Shown: one piece after another, positions 1-5,749 of the stretch
Position numbering within the stretch: the stretch's first letter is position 1
How the letters are laid out: each line of letters opens with the position of its first letter
Source: an uncultured Porphyromonadaceae bacterium
Lineage (GTDB): Bacteria; Bacteroidota; Bacteroidia; Bacteroidales; Muribaculaceae
DNA: 5,749 nt
Direction: 5' to 3'
NCBI GenBank assembly: GCA_947177605.1
Contig: CAMWUX010000089.1
Location: 1-5,749, forward strand
Notes under the pieces: model-generated
Seen by the model: the letters and a program-made list of their open reading frames with translations, nothing else
The model's database searches: none
What the model was told of the DNA's origin: nothing
Program-made: the position numbers and the translations under genes

Positions 1-531
1 ACATATCTCTTTACCGCAATACTGCTATCGCTTATAGCGATACTGCCATCTTGCGGGCACAAACCGACCTCCGGCTCAGATCCGGAGGTCGAAGATTTGC
101 TCTATGGTACATGGGTTGAACGTAGTTACGAAGATGGCATGGCCTACGTAGAGGAAGTAAGCTACCGTCCAGACAATACATTAAATCGTAGGATCGCAGT
201 TTTTGCGCAAGACTTCACTCCGGTTTTATCAATTGTCGGTAAAGGAACCTGGTACGCTACTAAAGACGAGATCATCGAGACAATCGATGTTGAAAGCATA
301 GGGTGCGATTATATGTCGTCCGATTACATCGGGCTCAACGAGGTTGCAGAGACCGTGGAGACTATGAGAAATGAACTGAAAGATCCGCTCAGGAGCAAGA
401 TTATTGTGATATCTACGGTCTCAAGTGGAAAAACCACAATGACACTTGAGCAAGACGGCGAAACATCAGTCTACAAACGCAGCGAGCGCATTGAACCTCA
501 AGAGAAAGAGTCAACCGACAATTCCCTCTAA
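1..531 (+). CDS. Small lipoprotein, lipocalin-like, 5' end cut by window edge
   Basis: Frame 1 is open from the first base to a TAA at 529-531, giving 176 visible codons. The first 17 are a hydrophobic segment ending in a lipobox-like LPSC with the Cys at codon 18 (52-54), so this is probably a type II signal peptide and the mature protein is lipidated and membrane-anchored. No Met is seen before it, so the true start lies a few codons left of the window; the in-frame TTG at 97 would remove the signal and is not a credible start. After a short polar linker the mature part begins LYGTWVE, followed by a Y..DNTL segment, a second GTW with alternating strands, a helix around codons 107-126, and two final strands ending VYKRSE. 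This order resembles the lipocalin-like small lipoproteins common in Bacteroidales, but the family call is from memory and function is unknown. The hydrophilic tail is rich in Glu, Ser and Asn. Codon use is less C/G-ending than in carB or efp. The gene converges on carB. Confidence 0.72.
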   Translation, partial: TYLFTAILLSLIAILPSCGHKPTSGSDPEVEDLLYGTWVERSYEDGMAYVEEVSYRPDNTLNRRIAVFAQDFTPVLSIVGKGTWYATKDEIIETIDVESIGCDYMSSDYIGLNEVAETVETMRNELKDPLRSKIIVISTVSSGKTTMTLEQDGETSVYKRSERIEPQEKESTDNSL

Positions 532-551
532 TAGTAGTTTATAGAAGATAT

Positions 552-600
552 AGGGTGGCCACTTCGCGTAGTCACCCTCTGTTATTTTCAAATATATCTT
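552..600. terminator. Probable bidirectional intrinsic terminator between the lipoprotein gene and carB
   Basis: The arms AGGGTGGCCAC (552-562) and GTAGTCACCCT (568-578) pair over 11 positions with one G-T wobble and one C-A mismatch, closing a 5-base loop TTCGC. On the plus strand a T-rich run follows (579-600, including TTATTTT), as expected of a rho-independent terminator for the lipoprotein gene. Read on the minus strand the hairpin lies 25 bases after the carB stop codon and is followed by the moderately T-rich ATATCTTCTATAAAC, so it could also end the carAB transcript. It sits in a 71-bp gap between convergent genes, which suits a shared terminator. The plus-strand direction is better supported than the minus. 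Confidence 0.75.
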
Positions 601-602
601 TA

Positions 603-3600
603 TTATTTGTAGTCGGCCCAAGGCTTTATCTCCATGGATTCGACAGGAATGGTGGTAAAAGCGCTAATGAAAGCCGAAGCGAGGCGAGCATTGGTGAGCA
701 ACGGGATATTGAGGTCGATGGCCGTGCGACGTATGCGATAGCCATTGGTCAACTCCCCTTCCGACAAGTTTTTCGGTAGATTCACTACCAATTCTATATC
801 GTGACTGTGGAGCAAATCGATAGCCTGCGGCTTGCGGTCGGGTTCCGACGGGAAATAGACCGGTGTAGCCTCTACGCCTTCATTTTCGAGATATCGGTGA
901 GTACCGCCGGTGGCATATAGTTTGTAGCCGGCGCGACTGAGTTCGCGTGCAGCTTCAAGCATCTCCGCTTTCTGCTTGGCTGTACCGGTCGAGAGCAGCA
1001 CCCCACTGCCTGGAGCCGGGATGCGTACACCCACTGCAAGCATAGCCTTAAGCAGAGCCTCGCCGGGATCGGATGCCAGGCAACCAACTTCTCCGGTCGA
1101 CGACATATCCACACCGAGCACCGGATCGGCACCCTGCAGGCGCGAGAAGCTGAACTGCGACGCCTTCACACCCACATAGTCGAGATCGAAGGCACTGCGC
1201 TCGGGGCGCTCCACATCCATTCCAAGCATCACCCGGGTAGCCAGATCGATAAAGTTGATCTTCAGCACCTTGCTCACGAACGGGAAGGAGCGTGATGCGC
1301 GCAGATTACACTCTATCACCTTGATATCATTATTCTTGGCAAGAAACTGGATATTAAACGGACCGGTGATATTCAACTCTTTGGCTATGCGCTGGCTTAT
1401 CTTCTTGATGCGTCGGATAGTCTCGACGTAAAGTTTTTGCGGAGGGAACTGGATCGTGGCGTCGCCCGAATGTACACCGGCATATTCGATATGCTCCGAT
1501 ATGGCATACACCTTGATCTCGCCCTGCGCAGCCACGGCGTCCATCTCTATCTCCTTGGCGCCCTGCACAAACTCCGTCACCACTACAGGGTGGTCGGGAC
1601 TTACGCTGGCCGCCGCCGAAAGGAAGTGAGTGAGTTCGCGCTCGTTGGAGCATACACCCATAGCCGCGCCCGAAAGCACATAACTCGGGCGCACGAGCAC
1701 CGGGAAGCCGACCCGCTCTATGAAAGCATTGATGTCGGCCTGCGATGTCAGCTCGGCCCATCGGGGCTGATCCACATCGATGCTGTCGAGCATCGCGGAG
1801 AACTTGTGTCGGTCCTCGGCGCGGTCGATCGACGAAGCATTCGTGCCGAGTATAGGCACACGGGCAGCGTCGAGGCGCATAGCCAGATTGTTGGGTATCT
1901 GACCGCCTACGGAGAGTATTACGCCGTGAGGTTGTTCGAGTTCGAGAATATCGAGCACGCGCTCGAAAGTCAGTTCGTCGAAGTAGAGGCGGTCACACAT
2001 ATCATAGTCGGTCGACACCGTCTCCGGATTATAATTGATCATCACCGGACGCCACCCCTGCTTCTTGGCTGCCTGAAGCGCCTGCACCGAGCACCAGTCG
2101 AATTCCACACTCGACCCGATGCGGTAAGCACCCGATCCGAGCACCACCACCGAGCGATGATCGTGGAGATAGTCCACATCGTTGGCCGAGCCGTTGTAGG
2201 TGAGATAGAGATAGTTGGTCATCGCCGGATATTCGGCCGCGAGGGTATCGATCTGCTTCACTACGGGCACGATCGAGAGCTCTTTACGACGGCGCCTTAC
2301 GGCGGCAGACTTAGCCGCCATCGTATTACCGGGAGCATCCTGCCACAAGGCGCGTGCTATCTGGAAGTCACTGAAGCCCTGCTCCTTGGCCAGACGCAGA
2401 AGCTCGGCCGGAATTTCATCGGGAGTATTGTAGCGTTCGAGATCATGAGCGGTCGACACCAGATTGGCCAGCTTGTAGAGAAACCATCGGTCGATCTTCG
2501 TAAGTTCGTGGATACGCTCCGCGCTGTAGCCCTGAAGCATCGCCTCTGCTATGGCGAAGATACGGCTGTCGGTAGGATGGCTCAGCTCGGCGTCGAGATC
2601 GTCGTAATGCATACGGCGGTTTTCCACAAAGCCGTGCATTCCCTGACCGATCATTCGCAGACCTTTCTGTATCGCTTCCTCAAGGGTGCGGCCTATGGCC
2701 ATCACCTCGCCCACCGACTTCATCGACGAGCCGATCTCGCGACGCACACCCTGGAATTTTCCGAGGTCCCAGCGGGGAATCTTCACCACCACGTAGTCAA
2801 GCGCCGGCTCGAAGAATGCCGACGTTACCCGTGTCACCGAATTGCGCAGTTCAAACAGGCCGTAGCCCAACGCCAGCTTAGCGGCCACCAGAGCAAGCGG
2901 ATAGCCGGTAGCCTTCGATGCCAGAGCCGAAGAACGGCTCAGACGGGCGTTGACCTCGATCACGCGGTAATCCATCGAATTGGGATCGAACGCATACTGC
3001 ACGTTGCATTCGCCCACGATACCGAGGTGACGCACAATCTTTATAGCCAGTTTGCGCAGATAGTGATAGTCTTCATTGGAGAGCGTCTGAGATGGAGCCA
3101 CCACTATCGATTCACCTGTATGGATGCCGAGCGGGTCGAAGTTCTCCATATTGCAGACGGTGATACAGTTGTCGTAGCGGTCGCGCACCACCTCATACTC
3201 CACCTCTTTCCAGCCCTTAAGCGATTTCTCCACAAGCACCTGCGGAGAGAAAGCCAGAGCTTTTTCCACCAGAGCATTGAGCTGAGCTTCATCGTCGCAG
3301 AAGCCGGAGCCGAGGCCACCGAGAGCATAAGCGGCGCGTACTATCACGGGATAGCCCAGACGCTCGGCCGCCTCGCGTGCCTCCTCGATAGTGCTTACGG
3401 CCTCACTCTTTATCGTCTTTACGTTGATCTCATCGAGGCGCTCCACGAATAGTTCCCGATCCTCAGTATCAATAATTGTGGTGACGGGCGTACCGAGCAC
3501 ATCCACGCCGTAGCGCTCCAGCACACCGCTGCGATAGAGTTCCACGCCGCAGTTGAGCGCAGTCTGTCCGCCAAAAGCGAGCAGAATACCATCGGGGCGT

Positions 3601-3863
3601 TCGCGCTCTATCACCTTCTCCACGAAGTCTGGCGTCACGGGCAAAAAATAGACCGTGTCGGCCACCCCTTCGGATGTTTGCACGGTCGCTATATTCGGGT
3701 TGATCAATACTGTATGGATTCCCTCTTCCTTCATGGCCTTGAGAGCCTGCGAGCCGGAATAGTCGAACTCGCCGGCCTCGCCGATTTTCAACGCTCCACT
3801 GCCGAGGAGGAGCACTTTTTTCACTTTCGGCTTGAAGGCGGTAGGTTGGTTGGTCTGCTGCAT
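603..3863 (-). CDS. carB: Carbamoyl-phosphate synthase (glutamine-hydrolysing), large subunit
   Basis: CarB makes carbamoyl phosphate in the cytoplasm from bicarbonate, two ATP and the ammonia supplied by CarA, feeding pyrimidine and arginine synthesis. The 1086 residues match the family's usual length of about 1070. Two homologous halves are visible. The carboxyphosphate half has a pre-ATP-grasp region from about residue 15 (GSGALKIGEAGEFDYSGSQA), the ATP-grasp motifs RAAYALGGLGSG (176-187) and GIHTGES (246-252), and EVNAR with E303, N305 and R307. A linker/oligomerisation region spans about 430-550. The carbamate half has RPSYVLSGAAM (725-735), EHIEYAGVHSGD (790-801), and ECNLR with E851, N853 and R855. 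An MGS-like regulatory domain (about 950-1075) carries ATGGT at 984-988. All catalytic motifs look intact. Motif wording follows eukaryotic CPS1/CAD more than E. coli CarB. The ATG at 3863 lies 11 bp after the carA stop, with no Shine-Dalgarno sequence; translation is probably coupled or leader-independent. It is the distal gene of the carA-carB operon. Confidence 0.97.
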   Translation of the reverse strand: MQQTNQPTAFKPKVKKVLLLGSGALKIGEAGEFDYSGSQALKAMKEEGIHTVLINPNIATVQTSEGVADTVYFLPVTPDFVEKVIERERPDGILLAFGGQTALNCGVELYRSGVLERYGVDVLGTPVTTIIDTEDRELFVERLDEINVKTIKSEAVSTIEEAREAAERLGYPVIVRAAYALGGLGSGFCDDEAQLNALVEKALAFSPQVLVEKSLKGWKEVEYEVVRDRYDNCITVCNMENFDPLGIHTGESIVVAPSQTLSNEDYHYLRKLAIKIVRHLGIVGECNVQYAFDPNSMDYRVIEVNARLSRSSALASKATGYPLALVAAKLALGYGLFELRNSVTRVTSAFFEPALDYVVVKIPRWDLGKFQGVRREIGSSMKSVGEVMAIGRTLEEAIQKGLRMIGQGMHGFVENRRMHYDDLDAELSHPTDSRIFAIAEAMLQGYSAERIHELTKIDRWFLYKLANLVSTAHDLERYNTPDEIPAELLRLAKEQGFSDFQIARALWQDAPGNTMAAKSAAVRRRRKELSIVPVVKQIDTLAAEYPAMTNYLYLTYNGSANDVDYLHDHRSVVVLGSGAYRIGSSVEFDWCSVQALQAAKKQGWRPVMINYNPETVSTDYDMCDRLYFDELTFERVLDILELEQPHGVILSVGGQIPNNLAMRLDAARVPILGTNASSIDRAEDRHKFSAMLDSIDVDQPRWAELTSQADINAFIERVGFPVLVRPSYVLSGAAMGVCSNERELTHFLSAAASVSPDHPVVVTEFVQGAKEIEMDAVAAQGEIKVYAISEHIEYAGVHSGDATIQFPPQKLYVETIRRIKKISQRIAKELNITGPFNIQFLAKNNDIKVIECNLRASRSFPFVSKVLKINFIDLATRVMLGMDVERPERSAFDLDYVGVKASQFSFSRLQGADPVLGVDMSSTGEVGCLASDPGEALLKAMLAVGVRIPAPGSGVLLSTGTAKQKAEMLEAARELSRAGYKLYATGGTHRYLENEGVEATPVYFPSEPDRKPQAIDLLHSHDIELVVNLPKNLSEGELTNGYRIRRTAIDLNIPLLTNARLASAFISAFTTIPVESMEIKPWADYK

Positions 3864-3874
3864 ATTGATATGGA

Positions 3875-4945
3875 TTAGAGCATTGCTATAAATTCATCGA
3901 ATAAAAATTCTGTATCCTTCGGTCCCGACGACGCTTCGGGATGGAATTGGGCTGAGAAGAAAGGCTTCGAGCGATGGCGGATACCCTCGTTGGTGCCGTC
4001 GTTGAGATTCACGAAGAGCGGTTCCCAGTCGGCCGGCAGCGATGCGGAATCTACTGCGAAGCCATGGTTTTGGGATGTGATGAAACACTGATCCGTACCT
4101 ACTCTGCGCACCGGCTGATTATGGCTGCGGTGGCCGAACGGCAATTTGTATATTCTTGCTCCGGCGGCGCGGGCAAGAAGCTGGTTACCCATACAGATAC
4201 CACATATCGGCTTGTCGAGCGCGAGCGCACGGCGCAGATTCTCCACCGTCACGTCCACATAGTCAGGATTACCGGGACCGTTGCTGATAAAGAGGCCGTC
4301 ATAGTCAAGCTTCAGGAAGTCGTAGTCCCAGGGTACGCGGGTCACACGCACGTTGCGGCGCGTGAGGCACCTTATTATATTATGCTTCACTCCGCAGTCC
4401 ACCAATACCACATGGCGGTCGCCGTCACCGTGATGCTCCACCTCGCCACAACTTGTCTTTGCCACGAGGTTCTCTTCATTTGGATTATAGAAGTCGACGG
4501 GCTCACAGCCCTCCACCACAATACGGCCGAGCATCGACCCGTGGGTGCGCAGATGCTTGGTGAGCGCGCGAGTATCGATGCCGTAGATGCCGGGGATACC
4601 CTCTTCGCGGAGCCATTCGGCCAGGCTACGGTCAGCCTGCCAGTGGGAATGCTGCCACGAATAGTCCTGAGCCACGATAGCACGCGCATGGATATGATCG
4701 CTCTCGTAATACTTGCTCACGGCATTCTGCTCCCCCCGCGGCGGCACACCGTAATTGCCCGCGAGCGGATAAGTGGTGACCAGTATCTGGCCTTCGTAAG
4801 ATGGATCGGAAAGACTTTCGGGATAGCCCGTCATAGCGGTGTTGAACACCACTTCGCCTGCTGTCGACGATTCATGGCCGAAACTATAGCCCTGCATCAT
4901 AGTGCCGTCGCTGAGTTCGAGCCAAGCCCTTTTTATATTGTGCAT
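3875..4945 (-). CDS. carA: Carbamoyl-phosphate synthase, small (glutamine amidotransferase) subunit
   Basis: CarA hydrolyses glutamine and channels ammonia to CarB in the cytoplasmic CarAB complex. The protein has 356 residues, slightly shorter than the E. coli subunit (about 380). The N-terminal CPSase small-chain domain (about 1-150) shows SFGHESSTAGEVVFNT, TGYPESLSDPSY and YGIDTRALTKHLR. The class I amidotransferase domain (about 178-356) shows SNGPGNP (221-227), the nucleophile motif GICMGNQ with Cys251, GHRSHNQPV (271-279), SQNHGFAVD (291-299), and FHPEAS with His335 and Glu337, so the Cys-His-Glu triad is complete. Like CarB it resembles the matching part of the fused eukaryotic enzyme CPS1, for example FVNLNDGTNEGI and FLFDEFI near the C-terminus, but it keeps the catalytic Cys that CPS1 has lost. 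The ATG at 4945 is the first in frame that leaves the conserved N-terminus whole. No Shine-Dalgarno sequence precedes it; instead a perfect inverted repeat abuts the start codon. It is the first gene of the carA-carB operon and is divergent from efp. Confidence 0.97.
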   Translation of the reverse strand: MHNIKRAWLELSDGTMMQGYSFGHESSTAGEVVFNTAMTGYPESLSDPSYEGQILVTTYPLAGNYGVPPRGEQNAVSKYYESDHIHARAIVAQDYSWQHSHWQADRSLAEWLREEGIPGIYGIDTRALTKHLRTHGSMLGRIVVEGCEPVDFYNPNEENLVAKTSCGEVEHHGDGDRHVVLVDCGVKHNIIRCLTRRNVRVTRVPWDYDFLKLDYDGLFISNGPGNPDYVDVTVENLRRALALDKPICGICMGNQLLARAAGARIYKLPFGHRSHNQPVRRVGTDQCFITSQNHGFAVDSASLPADWEPLFVNLNDGTNEGIRHRSKPFFSAQFHPEASSGPKDTEFLFDEFIAML

Positions 4946-4993
4946 ACGATAGAAATTAAGTCTATGTGTAGTGATAAGCGGGCTTTCTATCGT
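4946..4993 (-). repeat. Perfect 10-bp inverted repeat in the carA leader, touching the start codon
   Basis: On the plus strand ACGATAGAAA (4946-4955) and TTTCTATCGT (4984-4993) are exact reverse complements separated by 28 bases. In the carA mRNA the upstream arm would lie within the first few bases after the predicted transcription start and the downstream arm would end directly against the AUG. The RNA could therefore form a 10-bp stem (three G-C pairs) that places the start codon at its base. The upstream arm can also form a competing local 4-bp hairpin, TTTC-ACGATA-GAAA (4984-4997). The pair could instead be a DNA operator; a partial third copy, TCTAT, lies at 4961-4965. The repeat is seen directly. 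Any role in controlling carA translation or transcription is inference. Confidence 0.6.
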
Positions 4994-5003
4994 GAAAACC
5001 GTG

Positions 5004-5011
5004 CAAAGGTA
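5004..5011 (-). promoter_or_regulatory. Predicted carA-carB promoter, Bacteroidota -7 element
   Basis: The plus strand CAAAGGTA reads TACCTTTG on the minus strand, a full match to the Bacteroidota -7 consensus TAnnTTTG. Transcription would start near 4997-5000, giving carA a leader of about 50-55 bases that contains the inverted repeat. No TTTG is found 19-21 bp upstream of the -7 element (about 5031-5036 on the plus strand), so the -33 element is missing or very degenerate, which may mean a weaker or activator-assisted promoter. Confidence 0.6.
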
Positions 5012-5050
5012 GCGCTTTTCCGCCGATTTTTACGACGACATGCTCTACTT

Positions 5051-5082
5051 TTTGCGAAATTTATTGTTTTTGATTACCTTTG
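5051..5082 (+). promoter_or_regulatory. Predicted efp promoter, Bacteroidota -33/-7 type
   Basis: TTTG at 5051-5054 and TACCTTTG at 5075-5082 match the Bacteroidota primary sigma consensus TTTG and TAnnTTTG with a 20-bp spacer, which is the expected distance. The start of transcription should fall near 5086-5090, leaving a leader of about 25 bases before the efp ATG. Its -7 element is identical to that of the divergent carA promoter, 63 bp away. Confidence 0.72.
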
Positions 5083-5113
5083 CGCCCGGAAATCAACACT
5101 TATAATATAAAAT
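5083..5113 (+). promoter_or_regulatory. efp leader, A/T-rich and without a Shine-Dalgarno sequence
   Basis: The bases just before the efp ATG (about 5093-5113) are almost all A and T and contain no GGAGG-like element. This is the usual look of well-translated Bacteroidota genes, where an unstructured A-rich leader rather than anti-Shine-Dalgarno pairing marks the start. It contrasts with the potentially structured carA leader on the other side of the same intergenic region. Confidence 0.45.
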
Positions 5114-5680
5114 ATGATCAACGCTCAAGACATCAAGAACGGCACCTGCATCCGTATGGACGGCCGTCTCTATTTCTGCGTGGAATTCCTTCACGTAAAG
5201 CCCGGTAAAGGCAACACTTTCATGCGCACCAAGCTCAAAGACGTAGTCGACGGCCGTGTAATCGAACGTCGCTTCAACATCGGCGAGAAGCTCGAGGACG
5301 TACGCGTAGAGCGTCGCCCCTTCCAGTATCTCTACGCCGACGGTGCCGACGACATATTCATGAACACCGAGACCTACGAGCAAATTCCTATCAACAAGGA
5401 ACTCGTGACCGGCGCTCCCTATATGAAGGAAGGCGACAGCGTGGAAGTAGTCACCGACGCTTCGACCGAAACCGTGCTCTACGCCGAAATGCCCATCAAG
5501 ACCGTGCTTAAGATCACCTACACCGAGCCCGGCCTCAAGGGTGATACCGCCACCAACACTCTCAAGCCCGCTACTCTCGAGACCGGTGCCGAAGTGCGCG
5601 TGCCCCTCTTCGTCAACGAAGGCGACATGATCGAGGTTGACACCCGCGACGGATCCTACATCTCCCGCGTCAAGGCTTAA
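5114..5680 (+). CDS. efp: Translation elongation factor P
   Basis: EF-P binds between the ribosomal P and E sites and promotes peptide-bond formation when ribosomes stall at consecutive prolines. The 188 residues match the family length and form the usual three beta-barrel domains: an N-terminal KOW-like domain (about 1-63), a central OB domain (about 65-127) and a C-terminal OB domain (about 130-188). The exposed tip loop reads KPGKGNTF with Lys32 aligned to the modified Lys34 of E. coli, so this is a lysine-type rather than arginine-type EF-P. The family signature KPATLETG...VP...G lies at 151-170, preceded by the conserved EPGLKGDTA (138-146), and the protein ends SRVKA. No lysine-modifying enzyme gene such as epmA or epmB is visible nearby, so the modification state cannot be told. 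The ATG at 5114 gives the expected N-terminus. Codons are strongly C-ending (ATC, GAC, AAC, CTC), consistent with high expression. The gene appears monocistronic, with its own promoter and a hairpin downstream. Confidence 0.97.
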   Translation: MINAQDIKNGTCIRMDGRLYFCVEFLHVKPGKGNTFMRTKLKDVVDGRVIERRFNIGEKLEDVRVERRPFQYLYADGADDIFMNTETYEQIPINKELVTGAPYMKEGDSVEVVTDASTETVLYAEMPIKTVLKITYTEPGLKGDTATNTLKPATLETGAEVRVPLFVNEGDMIEVDTRDGSYISRVKA

Positions 5681-5706
5681 TATTCGCCCTGAGATCCAAC
5701 CATACC

Positions 5707-5740
5707 GACGGCTGCGAACCATCAATGGTCCGTAGCCGTT
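5707..5740 (+). terminator. Strong imperfect hairpin after efp, possible terminator
   Basis: GACGGCTGCGAACCAT (5707-5722) and ATGGTCCGTAGCCGTT (5725-5740) pair over 16 positions with two G-T wobbles and one A-C mismatch, leaving a tiny CA loop (in practice TCAA after opening one pair). An outer CCAAC (5695-5699) could pair with GTTGG (5741-5745) across a 7-base bulge. It starts 26 bases after the efp stop codon, a normal place for a terminator. The nine bases seen after it, GTTGGAAAT, are not a T-tract and the window then ends, so termination is likely from position but not proved. Confidence 0.5.
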
Positions 5741-5749
5741 GTTGGAAAT

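Noticed and set aside
97..531. TTG at 97 as the start of a short cytoplasmic protein
   Set aside because: The frame is open upstream to the window edge and encodes a signal peptide with a lipobox, so the gene begins outside the window.
555..779. A 74-codon plus-strand frame across the carB 3' end
   Set aside because: It starts inside the terminator hairpin, overlaps the conserved carB C-terminus and encodes nothing recognisable.
1437..3452. A 671-codon open frame antisense to carB, long enough to look like a gene
   Set aside because: It is in codon register with carB, so its stops could only arise where carB uses TTA, CTA or TCA codons, which are rare here. The translation is His/Arg-rich with no recognisable domain, whereas carB is certain.
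5101..5106. TATAAT just upstream of efp, resembling an E. coli -10 box
   Set aside because: It lies 7 bases before the ATG, leaving no room for a normal leader, and a better Bacteroidota-type promoter with correct spacing lies upstream. It is probably just part of the A/T-rich leader.
3974..5110. A 378-codon open frame antisense to carA and running into the intergenic region
   Set aside because: It is also in codon register with carA and explained by the same codon bias; it would overlap the whole of a clearly conserved gene and both promoters.
4946..5113. A PyrR-type attenuator or arginine/pyrimidine riboswitch upstream of carA
   Set aside because: There is no terminator/antiterminator pair with a T-tract and no recognisable PyrR-binding loop; only the simple inverted repeat is present.
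5093..5725. A 210-codon open frame antisense to efp
   Set aside because: It is in codon register with efp, whose C-ending codons leave few antisense stops. The Gly/Val/His-rich product shows no domain.

Overview
The window reads as an ordinary chromosomal stretch of a member of the Bacteroidota, most likely order Bacteroidales. Four things point there: two divergent promoters carry the Bacteroidota-type -7 element TAnnTTTG, no gene start has a Shine-Dalgarno sequence, the first gene encodes a typical small Bacteroidales-style lipoprotein, and the carbamoyl-phosphate synthase is of the type I associate with Bacteroidota and eukaryotes rather than with E. coli. Genus cannot be fixed from the sequence; a Muribaculaceae-like or Bacteroides-related gut organism is a guess.

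Layout. Positions 1-531 (+) hold the 3' part of a small secreted lipoprotein gene with a lipocalin-like look; its start lies left of the window. A hairpin at 552-578, in the 71-bp gap between two converging genes, probably terminates transcription from both sides. On the minus strand, carB (3863 to 603) and carA (4945 to 3875) form a two-gene operon carA-carB with an 11-bp gap, encoding the large and small subunits of glutamine-dependent carbamoyl-phosphate synthase. A 168-bp divergent intergenic region (4946-5113) carries a promoter for each side and a perfect 10-bp inverted repeat in the carA leader that ends exactly at the carA ATG. efp (5114-5680, +) encodes translation elongation factor P, and a strong imperfect hairpin follows it at the window's right edge. 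No stretch over 300 bases lacks a gene.

How the genes work together. CarA releases ammonia from glutamine and passes it to CarB, which makes carbamoyl phosphate for pyrimidine and arginine synthesis. EF-P relieves ribosome stalling at proline runs; it shares only the intergenic control region with carAB. The lipoprotein is functionally unrelated as far as can be seen.

I found no mobile element, CRISPR array, RNA gene or unknown multi-gene system. The points most worth a second look are the carA leader inverted repeat and the strong likeness of both Car subunits to the fused eukaryotic enzymes CPS1 and CAD. Long open frames antisense to carB, carA and efp lie in codon register with the real genes and are explained by codon usage.
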